Counted from the stretch's first letter, positions 1 through 7,255 are shown. The stretch: 12,852 bases of DNA from Armatimonadota bacterium (GCA_023474015.1 JAMCYN010000047.1:1-12852); one strand, 5' to 3'. Program-made: numbers and translations. The notes: generated by a model from the letters alone, not told the origin.

Positions 1-14
1 ACGGCCTTCGTTGA

Positions 15-569
15 CTACTTTTTTCGTCCGAAACACAGCATCGCGGCAAGCGCCACCTTGGCGGCATCCAGACCCGCGAACGGCGCGGCTCCCACCATCC
101 AGCTTATCCAGCCGGGGAACATTGAATGGCCCCAGATCGCGAGCCACGCGGCCCCGAAAGTGTAGATGACTCCCACGCCGATCATTCCGGCGATGAACGC
201 GCTCGCGAGTGACCGCCGGGTCATTTCGATGAACAACCCGACCACATACGCCGCCGCCACGAACCCGATCAGGTAGCCGAGCGTCGGCCCCGCGATTGCC
301 ATCAGGCCGGATTTAAACCCCGCGAATACCGGAGCGCCGAGCATTCCCGCCGCGAGGTACTCAAGCTGAGACACTGCCGCCAGCCTGCTTCCAAGCGCCA
401 TTCCGCACAGCACCACAGCGAACACCTGCATCGTAACTGGGACCGGGTTTCCCGGCAGATAAAACGCAATCTGCGCGCAGACCGCCGTGAACGCGGCCCC
501 TATGAGAGTCGCGGCAAGAGCCCCGCGGCCCGTAAGTCCGCGCGGTCTGATCTGAGACAAAACCTGCAT
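15..569 (-). CDS. bioY: BioY, biotin transporter substrate-binding membrane subunit
   Basis: BioY is the S component of an ECF-type vitamin importer and binds biotin in the cytoplasmic membrane. The 184-residue protein is almost wholly hydrophobic, with about six membrane segments. It shows the family signature PGNPVPVTMQ near residues 39-48, then a G-x-PVFAG stretch and GPTLGYLIGF, and a late LDAAK near the C-terminus. Length fits the family. I chose the ATG at 569 because GGAGG lies 7 bases upstream; an in-frame extension to 641 only translates a purine-rich leader. TACAAT at 595-600 (minus strand) could be a -10 box, but no convincing -35 is visible. No EcfA or EcfT gene is adjacent, so it either works alone or uses shared energising subunits encoded elsewhere. 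No clear BirA operator is seen. Confidence 0.93.
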   Translation of the reverse strand: MQVLSQIRPRGLTGRGALAATLIGAAFTAVCAQIAFYLPGNPVPVTMQVFAVVLCGMALGSRLAAVSQLEYLAAGMLGAPVFAGFKSGLMAIAGPTLGYLIGFVAAAYVVGLFIEMTRRSLASAFIAGMIGVGVIYTFGAAWLAIWGHSMFPGWISWMVGAAPFAGLDAAKVALAAMLCFGRKK

Positions 570-642
570 ATCTAACCCTCCTGGCTGACGAGCTATTGTA
601 ACATTAAAACAGGGGATGGGGAAGAGGGGATAGACAAACATT

Positions 643-668
643 AACTGTCAACTGTCAACTGATAACTC
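643..668. repeat. Heptamer tandem array, TCAACTG type
   Basis: Four 7-base units of the form (T/A)(C/T)AACT(G/C) run from 643, two of them identical (TCAACTG). A G-rich tract containing GGGGATGGGGAAG lies just before it (614-626). It ends 1 base from the stop codon of the lptD-like gene. The same heptamer appears in the element at 8857-8919, partly in inverted orientation. Confidence 0.75.
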
Positions 669-669
669 T

Positions 670-2088
670 CTACAAATTGATCAGCGTCACATCAAACGCC
701 AGCCGCTTCAGGCGCTGGTTCCAGCGAACCCACGTTGCCAGGCAGTCGGAGCGCCAGCCGAAGAGGGCCTCCCATTCGTAGAGGCTGCCGACGTCGGAGT
801 TGTAGTTCATCACGATTCCGGTTACATATTTCTTGCTTAAGGGCATTTGTCCCGCGAACTGGAACTCCCGGAAGATTTCCACGCTGTCGAAAATGAACGG
901 GGTTACACCGAACTGGTTGCGCTTGATATATCGCAGGGAAGAATACGCGCCGTTGGGCCAGATGTGGCTGGCGTCGATGGCGTAGGCGGTCGCGTGGTAG
1001 TTGTCGCCGGTGCCATAGGCCGAAAACACGTGTGAGATTATGGGTTGGACCGTGGTCGACGGCCCGAGCGGCAGCAGGTTCACGGCTGCGGATAAGTTAA
1101 CGCTTGTGCGGTTTGTGAATTCGCCGAGGCCGGGAGTCTCTTTGAATCTGCCCCAACTCGTGGTGATCTCGGGGTAGATTTCGAGCCTGGGGTCGAGTTG
1201 CGTATGGGTCAGGCTGATCTGCCTGCCGAGGTAGGTGAGCCCGAGCTCGGGCTGTCGGTAGACGACCAGGCCCTCGTTTCTGATGTCATAGGTGCGCTGT
1301 CGCAGCGATATCCTGGCGAAGCCTCTGAGCGTGGCTGCGTCGTTGTTGCGCAGGTCCTGCGGAGTACAGCCATCCGCAAGCTCGCGCGGCAGGCTCATCG
1401 CCCGCGACCGCAGCGAGTCGTATGACAGATAGCGGCCCGGCAGGTCCCCGAGATCGCCGTTAAAGGCATGGTAGGTCTCTATCCGGCCCTGGATTCCATG
1501 GAGGGTGGTGAGGCGAAGGTCGGCGTTGGCGCGCCAGTTGTCCTCGTCGATCACCCTGAGGTCCTGCGACAGGGTGAACCCGTCCCGCTTGTCGAAGCCG
1601 GGCCGTGGGAAAACTGCGGCGGACGAGCTTCGGCCTCCGACTCGCAGCTTAATCGCCGGCAGCGTGAGCACTTTCAGTCTGCCCAGGTAGAGCGATGCCT
1701 GCCGCGCCCGGAGCTTGTTGTGAGGCAGTAGTGTGACCTCTCGCGCTGTCAAATGATAATCGGGCCGGGCGCTTGGGCAGGTCGTGAATGTGACGTTGCG
1801 CATCCTACCGGTGAGCGCATTAACGTCATACTCGCCGTCGGAGAATGTCAGTCGCTCGTTGCCCTTGGTGAAAACCACTCCTCCGGAGGCTCGGATCAGA
1901 GAGCCGTAACTCTCGTAGACCGGCGCTTTGATTGAGACCGGGACCAGTTCATCGGTCTTGCAGGAAATCTGCGGGCGCACCGCATCCGGCGCCTCCGTGG
2001 GAGCCGCCGGATTGACACCAACCTGGGCCAAAGACGGTAACGCGGTGGTCAGCGCGAGGCAGAAAATCATGATCGGGTGTAATCTCAT
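670..2088 (-). CDS. LptD/OstA-like outer-membrane protein, short form
   Basis: LptD inserts lipopolysaccharide into the outer membrane; its N-terminal OstA domain belongs to the LptA fold. Here residues 1-22 form a signal peptide ending ALPSLAQ. Residues about 60-150 look like an OstA domain: ASGGVVF, a LTFSDGEYD strand, FTTCP, DYHLTAREV and then a VLTLPAIKLRVG segment resembling the strand leading into the barrel. The remaining ~320 residues are rich in alternating polar and aromatic strands, as expected for a beta-barrel. At 472 residues it is much shorter than classical LptD (roughly 750-800), so it may have a small barrel or be a distinct OstA-family porin-like protein. The start is the ATG at 2088; no Shine-Dalgarno sequence is seen and a -10-like box ends 9 bases upstream. 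I am fairly sure of the superfamily, less of a true LPS-transport role. Confidence 0.72.
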   Translation of the reverse strand: MRLHPIMIFCLALTTALPSLAQVGVNPAAPTEAPDAVRPQISCKTDELVPVSIKAPVYESYGSLIRASGGVVFTKGNERLTFSDGEYDVNALTGRMRNVTFTTCPSARPDYHLTAREVTLLPHNKLRARQASLYLGRLKVLTLPAIKLRVGGRSSSAAVFPRPGFDKRDGFTLSQDLRVIDEDNWRANADLRLTTLHGIQGRIETYHAFNGDLGDLPGRYLSYDSLRSRAMSLPRELADGCTPQDLRNNDAATLRGFARISLRQRTYDIRNEGLVVYRQPELGLTYLGRQISLTHTQLDPRLEIYPEITTSWGRFKETPGLGEFTNRTSVNLSAAVNLLPLGPSTTVQPIISHVFSAYGTGDNYHATAYAIDASHIWPNGAYSSLRYIKRNQFGVTPFIFDSVEIFREFQFAGQMPLSKKYVTGIVMNYNSDVGSLYEWEALFGWRSDCLATWVRWNQRLKRLAFDVTLINL

Positions 2089-2097
2089 GTCAGCGAC

Positions 2098-2127
2098 AAT
2101 CTAGCACGGCGGACGGGCCGTTGTCAA
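2098..2127 (-). promoter_or_regulatory. Predicted promoter of the lptD-like gene (near-leaderless)
   Basis: On the minus strand, TTGACA (2122-2127) is followed by an 18-base spacer and TAGATT (2098-2103). Only 9 bases separate the -10 box from the ATG at 2088, so transcription would begin within a few bases of the start codon. Confidence 0.55.
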
Positions 2128-2130
2128 TTA

Positions 2131-2154
2131 GTTTGAGGGTTTGAGGTATCAAAC
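2131..2154. repeat. Octamer repeat ending in a palindrome between divergent promoters
   Basis: GTTTGAGG occurs twice in tandem (2131-2138, 2139-2146), followed by TATCAAAC. The second unit and the last form a perfect 6-base inverted repeat, GTTTGA and TCAAAC, around GGTA. It lies between the two divergent -35 boxes, so it could be an operator, or simply another short array. Confidence 0.5.
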
Positions 2155-2187
2155 GCATTTCCGCAAAACTGAACTCCCACGAAGTGG

Positions 2188-2216
2188 TTTACATATTCAG
2201 CTACATCCACTATAGT
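2188..2216 (+). promoter_or_regulatory. Predicted promoter of the transporter fusion gene (near-leaderless)
   Basis: TTTACA (2188-2193), a 17-base spacer and TATAGT (2211-2216). The ATG is at 2225, only 8 bases after the -10 box, and no Shine-Dalgarno sequence is present. This predicts a leaderless or nearly leaderless mRNA. Confidence 0.6.
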
Positions 2217-2224
2217 AATACTCG

Positions 2225-4555
2225 ATGAAAGCCCGACTTTTTGCACTCATAGTTCTTTTCCTGCTGGCGCTCCCACTCGTGGCCGCAGGGGCCAGGCAGC
2301 AAGAGACTATCGTATTCTGGTACGGAGCCACCCAGGACGAAAGGGTGGCGTACGAGCGGATGGTCGCGCAGTTCGAGCGCGAGAATCCCGACATCAAGGT
2401 CAACGCTATGCTCGTGCCGATGAGTTATATCGAGCGGAAGCTGATACTGTCGGTGGCGGGCGGGGTTCCTCCGGATGTCGTGAGATTTTACGCGCATCTC
2501 GGCGGTGAATTGATGTCGCGCGGAGGATTGGAGCCGCTCGATGAATTAGTCAAACGGGACAAGTTTGACGTGCAAGACTTCTACAAAGTTGGACTTACAC
2601 AGAATACCTATCGCGGCAGGCTCTACGGCATCCCATGGATTCTTAGCCCCAATGCGCTGTTCTACAACAAGGCCGCGTTTCGTGAGGCCGGTCTCGATCC
2701 GAACAAGCCGCCGCGCACGTGGGCTGAGCTTGAGTCATACGCGATGAAGCTCACCAAACGAAACGCAAACGGCATTCTGACTCGAGTCGGCTATGCGGAT
2801 TTTACCTACAATCCCAACAACTTTGCGATGTATACCTGGCAGATGGGTGGTAAGCTGCTTACTCCCGACGACCGCGCTCCAGCGTTCGACAGTCCTGAAG
2901 GCCGAATTGCTCTGAGATGGATGAAGGGGTTCATCGAGAAGGAAGCCGGCAGTGTGAGAAAGCTACAGGTGTTCACCGGAGGCTTCAAGGGCGCGACCCA
3001 AGACCCGTTCGGTTTGGGCGCGGTCGCTATGCGCGTCGACAGTCCCTTCAAGATCCCTGACCTCAAGAAATACTTCCCGGACCTCGACTACGGTGTCGCT
3101 CAGATGCCTTATAAGAAGCAACCCGCATCTGAGGTTGTCGGCAACTCCCTAGTGATTCCGAGAGGCAGCAAACACCGCGAGGCCGCCTGGCGGTTCGTGA
3201 GGTTTGCATCGAGCTTCGAGCAGATGAGTAATATTTGCAAGGCTGCTGGTAGAATCCCCGCCCGAGTCTCGGCGGCGCGTTCCTCACGATTCTACAGCGA
3301 CCCGCGCCTGCGAGTGTTCATCGACCAAATTCCGAGCGGACACAGTGTGCCGGTGGCGCCCGGATGGCGGGAAGTGGCGGACAAACTGACGAGGAGCATC
3401 GAGTTGGCGCTGAAGGGCCAACAGACAGTCGATGCGGCTTTGAATGACGCCGCCACAGCCTCGACCTCCATCCTGGGCAGGGCTAACGAAGACATGAGCC
3501 GGTTTCCGGTGCTGTCGTGGTCGAAAGTCGGGACAGTGGCTGTGGTGGTTCTTATTGCGGCCATAGCCTGGGCCGTGGCATTTGTTCGCAAGCAAACGTC
3601 TCACAGCAGCCTCGAGCGCAAAGATGCGAAATTGTTCTACCTCTTCGCCGCGCCGTGGATAATCGGGTTCGTCGTGTTCACATTCGGAGCCGTCGCGGCA
3701 TCTTTGGTAATTAGTTTCTGCAAGTGGGACACACTCTCGCCCGCGCATTTTGTGGGCCTGCGCAACTACGCCGATCTATTCACAGCCGATGCAAGGTTCT
3801 ACAAGGCTCTTGGGGTCACGTTGTATTATGCGATTTTCTCCATACCGCTTGCGATAGTCGGAGGACTCGGCGTTTCAGTGCTGCTGAACCAAAAGGTCCG
3901 TGGCATCAGGGTCTTCCGCACGGTCTACTATCTGCCGGTGGTCATTTCCGGAGTCGCCACATCGGTGCTCTGGCTGTACATATTCAACCCAAGCAACGGC
4001 ATTTTGAACCGCTTCCTAACCTTGAATATCCTGCCGTGGTTCACGGACGGCAGGCTTACGTGGAACCCGATATGGGCGAACCCTCCCGCGTGGCTGCTCG
4101 ACCCTAAGTGGGCGCTGCCCGCGTTCATCATTATGGGATTCTGGGGAGTCGGCGGGGCGATGGTGGTCTATCTGGCGGCGCTGCAGGGAGTGCCGGAGGA
4201 CCTCTATGAAGCCGCCAAGCTCGATGGCGCGGGGCCATGGAAACAGTTCCGGCACGTGACGCTGCCGCTGCTCACTCCCGCGATATTCTACCAGCTCGTG
4301 GTGGGGACGATGTACGCTCTGCAGATGTTTACTCAGGCTTACATCATGAGCACCATGACAGGCACCTCCGGCGGCCCCGAAGACAGTCTGTTGTTCTACG
4401 CGCTCTATCTCTTCAAGAACGCGTTCGAGTTCATGAAGATGGGATACGCGTCGGCGATGGCGTGGATTCTGTTTGTCATCGTGCTGATAATCACAACAAT
4501 CCACCTCAAGAGCGCGAAGAGATGGGTGTATTATGAAGGTGTGAAGGAGCAGTGA
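2225..4555 (+). CDS. Sugar ABC transporter: solute-binding protein fused to MalF-type permease
   Basis: One 776-residue chain carries two normally separate subunits of a CUT1-type carbohydrate importer. Residues 1-22 are a signal peptide. Residues 25-425 are a family 1 (UgpB/MalE-like) binding protein: VFWYG, the ENPDIKVN segment, GVPPDVVRF, YGIPW, ALFYNKAAFREAGLDP and P-RTWAELE. Residues 434-454 form an extra membrane helix followed by basic residues (RKQTSH). From 468 a MalF-type permease begins (KLFYLFAAPWIIGF), with the ATPase-contacting EAA loop at 662-670 (EAAKLDGAG) and about six helices. The extra helix lets the periplasmic binding domain connect to a permease starting in the cytoplasm. 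The start is fixed by the signal peptide. The partner permease is at 5594-6415; no ATPase lies in the window. The substrate is unknown, probably a sugar or glycoside. Confidence 0.93.
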   Translation: MKARLFALIVLFLLALPLVAAGARQQETIVFWYGATQDERVAYERMVAQFERENPDIKVNAMLVPMSYIERKLILSVAGGVPPDVVRFYAHLGGELMSRGGLEPLDELVKRDKFDVQDFYKVGLTQNTYRGRLYGIPWILSPNALFYNKAAFREAGLDPNKPPRTWAELESYAMKLTKRNANGILTRVGYADFTYNPNNFAMYTWQMGGKLLTPDDRAPAFDSPEGRIALRWMKGFIEKEAGSVRKLQVFTGGFKGATQDPFGLGAVAMRVDSPFKIPDLKKYFPDLDYGVAQMPYKKQPASEVVGNSLVIPRGSKHREAAWRFVRFASSFEQMSNICKAAGRIPARVSAARSSRFYSDPRLRVFIDQIPSGHSVPVAPGWREVADKLTRSIELALKGQQTVDAALNDAATASTSILGRANEDMSRFPVLSWSKVGTVAVVVLIAAIAWAVAFVRKQTSHSSLERKDAKLFYLFAAPWIIGFVVFTFGAVAASLVISFCKWDTLSPAHFVGLRNYADLFTADARFYKALGVTLYYAIFSIPLAIVGGLGVSVLLNQKVRGIRVFRTVYYLPVVISGVATSVLWLYIFNPSNGILNRFLTLNILPWFTDGRLTWNPIWANPPAWLLDPKWALPAFIIMGFWGVGGAMVVYLAALQGVPEDLYEAAKLDGAGPWKQFRHVTLPLLTPAIFYQLVVGTMYALQMFTQAYIMSTMTGTSGGPEDSLLFYALYLFKNAFEFMKMGYASAMAWILFVIVLIITTIHLKSAKRWVYYEGVKEQ

Positions 4556-4566
4556 GGGGCGGGGAA

Positions 4567-4598
4567 GTTTGATCGTTTGATAGTCTGATGGTTTGATC
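4567..4598. repeat. Octamer tandem array, GTTTGATN type
   Basis: Four consecutive 8-base units follow the consensus GTTTGATN; the third unit carries one T-to-C change (GTCTGATG). GGGGCGGGGAA lies immediately before the array. Confidence 0.8.
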
Positions 4599-4650
4599 GT
4601 TACACTCTGTCGTGCGAACGCTACGTTATGTCACGCGAACGCATCAATTT

Positions 4651-4847
4651 TGTCATTCCGAGCGCCCGACCGCGCGCGATGTGCGGTAGTTTCGTAAAGA
4701 AACCTACCCCGCCAATGTGGGGCGTTTCTCCCCAAACCAGGGGAGGTTTCTTAGGAGCGTAGTCGAGGAATCTGCTTTGCACTGAAGTTCTCGACTATCA
4801 CGAAGCCTTCAGTTCAAAGCAGATGCTTCGACAAGCTCAGCATGACA
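4651..4847. mobile_element. MITE-like inverted-repeat element
   Basis: The ends form an imperfect inverted repeat: TGTCATTCCGAGCG at 4651 against CGACAAGCTCAGCATGACA ending at 4847. Inside, 4768-4787 and 4807-4826 pair at 18 of 20 positions around CTGCTTTG/CAAAGCAG. The left half holds a possible three-way junction: AAGAAACC (4697-4704) pairs with GGTTTCTT (4745-4752) and encloses two hairpins, CCCC/GGGG (4707-4722) and TCCCC/GGGGA (about 4729-4744). No coding capacity is seen. The last 24 bases match 6498-6521 at 21 positions, so the element is repetitive. No target-site duplication was identified. Confidence 0.65.
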
Positions 4848-4900
4848 TGTCCGGGGGCTCAGCATTATATGCGCGAGGGTCAGGATGACATTTTCAGATC

Positions 4901-4966
4901 GTCCGGGGTTTGAACCTCGGACGCGAGTTCCCCGGGCTTAAGCCCTGAGTTGTTCAGGCCGAGTTC
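4901..4966 (-). repeat. Twin-hairpin intergenic element, copy A (variant loops)
   Basis: Hairpin 1 (4901-4922) pairs GTCCGGGGT with ACCTCGGAC (one G-T pair) around TTGA. Hairpin 2 is the perfect palindrome GGGCTTAAGCCC at 4934-4945. On the minus strand the order TCAGGGC, GCGTCCG, then CCCCGGACGA matches the copy at 10068-10127, but the loops have changed. Confidence 0.6.
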
Positions 4967-5026
4967 ATCAATCTGGGATATTCTCTGGCGAGTTCTTGCC
5001 TAACAGCAAATGGAGGAGGCAGTAGC

Positions 5027-5473
5027 ATGCATATCTTCAGAAATGTCGTATTAGCTACTCTGTGCCTTTGGGCGATATGGAGCTTGGTGCAACACTCAGA
5101 CAAGTATTCTCTCACGGTTCGTGTGGCGATGATCCTGGCGTTTACAGCGGTTGGGATCGTACTTCTGGTTGACTTGGTGTGGCCCATTCGTGCTCTGGTG
5201 TCCATCGCCGCAGCCGGACTGTGCTTGGCATATGAGACTGTACTTGTGCTATCTCCAACTGCCGATTGGCCTCAGTCGTATGTCTCGACACTAAAGGTTG
5301 GCCTTGCGATGGCGTTTCTTGCCCTCTGTGTGTCCGCCGGGTTTCGAATGGGGTTGCTACCGCATGCATTGTTCCTTGCGGGCGGTGTCGTTGGTCTCCT
5401 GGGTGTGGTGCTCTTGGTTGTCGCGCTTGTCGTCTTGCGCCCGAGGGGCAGACCGTACAATGGGGTGTGTTAG
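5027..5473 (+). CDS. Small multi-pass membrane protein of unknown function
   Basis: A 148-residue hydrophobic protein with about five membrane segments (roughly residues 5-20, 31-52, 54-77, 85-104 and 108-137) and a basic C-terminal tail (RPRGRPYN). I do not recognise a family. The ATG at 5027 is well supported by GGAGGAGG ending 7 bases upstream, so it is probably a real gene. It lies between the two permease genes of the importer, but separated from both by repeats (471 and 120 bases). This could mean a transport accessory protein, or an unrelated insertion. Its sequence looks less G+C-rich than the flanking permease genes, which would fit later arrival. Confidence 0.7.
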   Translation: MHIFRNVVLATLCLWAIWSLVQHSDKYSLTVRVAMILAFTAVGIVLLVDLVWPIRALVSIAAAGLCLAYETVLVLSPTADWPQSYVSTLKVGLAMAFLALCVSAGFRMGLLPHALFLAGGVVGLLGVVLLVVALVVLRPRGRPYNGVC

Positions 5474-5479
5474 GCTTTG

Positions 5480-5506
5480 TCCCTCCAAGTAGGATACCTG
5501 GAGGGA
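5480..5506 (+). terminator. Hairpin just after the small membrane protein gene
   Basis: TCCCTCCA (5480-5487) pairs perfectly with TGGAGGGA (5499-5506) around an 11-base loop containing GTAGGATAC. It begins 6 bases past the stop codon. No T-run follows, so it may be a weak terminator or mRNA-stabilising hairpin, or a relative of the twin-hairpin repeat next to it. Confidence 0.4.
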
Positions 5507-5522
5507 TCTCTAATAGAGCTTT

Positions 5523-5580
5523 GTTAGGGCCAGGAATGGCCCCAAAGAGAGGTCGGGGGCAGGAATACCCCCGACCAACG
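5523..5580 (+). repeat. Twin-hairpin intergenic element, copy B
   Basis: Hairpin 1: GGGCC (5527-5531), loop AGGAAT, GGCCC (5538-5542). Hairpin 2: GGTCGGGGG (5551-5559), loop CAGGAATA, CCCCCGACC (5568-5576), a perfect 9-base stem. It is nearly identical to 10151-10205 and ends 13 bases before the next start codon, so it would lie in the 5' leader of the MalG-type gene. Confidence 0.85.
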
Positions 5581-5593
5581 GTAGGTTGGGCTA

Positions 5594-6415
5594 ATGAAAA
5601 GTATAAAGACGATTCTCATATACGCCTTGATTCTAGCGGGGGCGGTGGTGTTCGTGATCCCGCTAGTGTGGATGCTGACAGTGTCGGTGAGCGAACCGAC
5701 ACAAGTCGCTCAGCCGGGGCTGCATTTGATCCCGACACAGTTCAAGTGGTCGAACTACTCCACGGCGCTCACGCTGATGCCGTTCGGGAGATACGCGTTC
5801 AACACGATCAAGGTAACGTTCCTGGCGCTAATTGGGGGGTTGCTTTCGAGCGCGCTGGTGGCGTTCGCGTTCGCGCGGTTGAGGGCCCCGGGCAAGGACG
5901 CGCTGTTCGTGCTGATGCTGAGCACGATCATGCTGCCGGGTCTGGTGACGATGATCCCATTGTTTATCATCTTTAAGACGCTAGGCTGGTATGATACGCT
6001 GCTGCCGCTGATCGTGCCCGCGTGGTTCGGCAACGCGTTTTATATCTTTTTGATGCGGCAGTTTTTCATGCAGATACCGGTCGATTTGGAGGAGGCCGCG
6101 CGCATCGATGGCTGCGGGACGCTGCGCATCTTCTGGCAGATAATAATGCCGCTTTCGAAGCCGGTGCTGGTGACGGTGGCGGTGTTTTCGTTCGTCGCCC
6201 ACTGGAACGATTTTATGAACCCCCTGATCTACCTCAACTCCGTCAACAACCGCACCCTCGCCCTGGGCCTGGCGACATTCACCGACGTTTGGGGCGTGGA
6301 TATCGTGTCGCTGATGGCCGCCTCGACCGCCGTGCTGCTCCCGGTGCTGATTATCTTCTTCTTCGCGCAGAGGTACTTCGTGCAGGGCGTGGTGATGACG
6401 GGGATTAAAGGGTGA
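5594..6415 (+). CDS. Carbohydrate ABC transporter permease, MalG type
   Basis: A 273-residue inner-membrane permease of the CUT1 (MalG/UgpE) class, the second half of the channel whose first half is fused to the binding protein at 2225-4555. It shows the N-terminal helix (VVFVIPLVWMLTVSV), the family stretch LMPFGRYAFNTI, a LSTIMLPGLVTMIPLFIIF helix and the EAA loop at residues 167-175 (EAARIDGCG), which docks the ATPase. It ends VQGVVMTGIKG, typical of this family, and is full length. The start at 5594 has only a weak upstream ribosome site (AGGTT), possibly affected by the twin-hairpin element directly upstream. The 1,038-base distance from the fusion gene is unusual for partner permeases and reflects intervening repeats and a small gene. 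Confidence 0.94.
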   Translation: MKSIKTILIYALILAGAVVFVIPLVWMLTVSVSEPTQVAQPGLHLIPTQFKWSNYSTALTLMPFGRYAFNTIKVTFLALIGGLLSSALVAFAFARLRAPGKDALFVLMLSTIMLPGLVTMIPLFIIFKTLGWYDTLLPLIVPAWFGNAFYIFLMRQFFMQIPVDLEEAARIDGCGTLRIFWQIIMPLSKPVLVTVAVFSFVAHWNDFMNPLIYLNSVNNRTLALGLATFTDVWGVDIVSLMAASTAVLLPVLIIFFFAQRYFVQGVVMTGIKG

Positions 6416-6419
6416 GGAG

Positions 6420-6521
6420 TGTACGAAAGTACAACCTAGCATCCTGAGCTTGTCGAAGGAGCGGCCAGATTTCCACTAATGTGACTTCGTAGCCGCGTGC
6501 TTCGACAGGCTCAGCATGCTA
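6420..6521. terminator. Convergent-gene hairpins, second MITE-like element
   Basis: Just after the malG-type stop, TGTAC and GTACA pair around a GAAA tetraloop (6420-6433). Then an imperfect inverted repeat follows: left arm 6437-6465 (starts TAGCATCCTGAGC) and right arm 6492-6521 (ends CTCAGCATGCTA), a stem of about 29 positions with a few mismatches and a 26-base loop. It lies between convergent genes and could act as a bidirectional terminator. The right arm matches the end of the element at 4651-4847. Confidence 0.6.
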
Positions 6522-6584
6522 ACGTCGTAATCATCATCTGTGAGATGCGGGCTGTCCAGTGCTTTTGTTAAATCTTAGACAAAC

Positions 6585-7148
6585 CTAATCAAAAGTCGGC
6601 GGAGGAGGTGGGTAGTCCAGCTCCTGCTGAGCGTCCGAAGTCATGACGGGCGGAGGAGGGGGATAGTCTAGTCCCTCTGGAGTCGTGCCCTTGATTCCAT
6701 GGACCACGGTCTCCTGATGTAGAACCGCGCTCCCTCTTTGCACGGTCGCCTGCACTGCTACCGATCTCGTGGAAGTGTCGATATTCCCGCTTCCAGTAAT
6801 GCTGTATTCGGTCCCGGACGATGTCCAGCGGCCGTTGAGGTCCAGGCTGCCATCGGTCTTGGCGGTACCGATTCTTGTGTAGCTAGCCGAGCGGGTCGTG
6901 CTGCTCACGCTCCTCGATCCGGCAGTATCGATCACCACCTGTCCGTCCGTTTGGACCACCATCTGATCGTTCGGCAGCCCCAGGTTTTGGACGGTCCAGG
7001 TTCCCGTCATCTCCGAGGGCAGCGGCGCGGACAATGTCGCGGGTGCGCCTGCGCTTATACCACTAGCAACACCGCCACCGCCACCGCCGCAGCCCGCCGC
7101 CGTTAATACTACCACTATCGAGACCAGCCCCCACATAGTTACTCTCAT
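6585..7148 (-). CDS. Putative lipoprotein with Gly-rich linker and twin LDYPPPPP tail
   Basis: A 187-residue predicted lipoprotein. Residues 1-19 are a signal sequence ending TAAG before Cys20, the lipidation site; six glycines follow immediately, a likely flexible tether. The middle (about 45-150) is rich in Thr/Ser and short beta-prone segments (TGTWTV, GSLDLNGRW, YSITGSGNI), suggesting a small lipocalin-like or other beta domain, with no cysteines or evident catalytic site. The C-terminus carries LDYPPPPP twice, at residues 160-167 and 177-184. I do not recognise a family. The start is well supported by GGAGG 7 bases upstream, and a possible promoter lies at 7172-7200. It is probably a surface or periplasmic protein; function unknown. 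Confidence 0.75.
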   Translation of the reverse strand: MRVTMWGLVSIVVVLTAAGCGGGGGGVASGISAGAPATLSAPLPSEMTGTWTVQNLGLPNDQMVVQTDGQVVIDTAGSRSVSSTTRSASYTRIGTAKTDGSLDLNGRWTSSGTEYSITGSGNIDTSTRSVAVQATVQRGSAVLHQETVVHGIKGTTPEGLDYPPPPPVMTSDAQQELDYPPPPPTFD

Positions 7149-7171
7149 AATAACCCTCCAGACGTTGAGTC

Positions 7172-7200
7172 TCTATAGGTGGTTTTCCACGTCCTGTGAG
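7172..7200 (-). promoter_or_regulatory. Possible promoter of the lipoprotein gene
   Basis: On the minus strand, CTCACA (7195-7200), a 17-base spacer and TATAGA (7172-7177), about 24 bases upstream of the ATG. The -35 match is 4 of 6. Confidence 0.4.
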
Positions 7201-7255
7201 GATTACGGGGTGTTGGAGGCGAAAACCGGTATTAGTACGGGGGAGGGGGGAATGT

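Larger units (their letters stand above)
4556..5026. other. Repeat-filled gap of 471 bases
   Basis: No gene is seen here. The space is almost entirely repeats: an octamer array at 4567-4598, a long inverted-repeat element at 4651-4847 and a twin-hairpin element at 4901-4966. A strong ribosome binding site for the next gene, GGAGGAGG, ends at 5019. Confidence 0.7.

Noticed and set aside
595..641. BirA-type biotin operator upstream of bioY
   Set aside because: Only a weak TGTnnn...nnnACA-like symmetry is present, without the long-spaced half-sites expected for BirA.
5266..5976. Plus-strand open frame of 236 codons
   Set aside because: It overlaps the small membrane protein and the MalG-type permease in another frame, has no recognisable domain and crosses a repeat.
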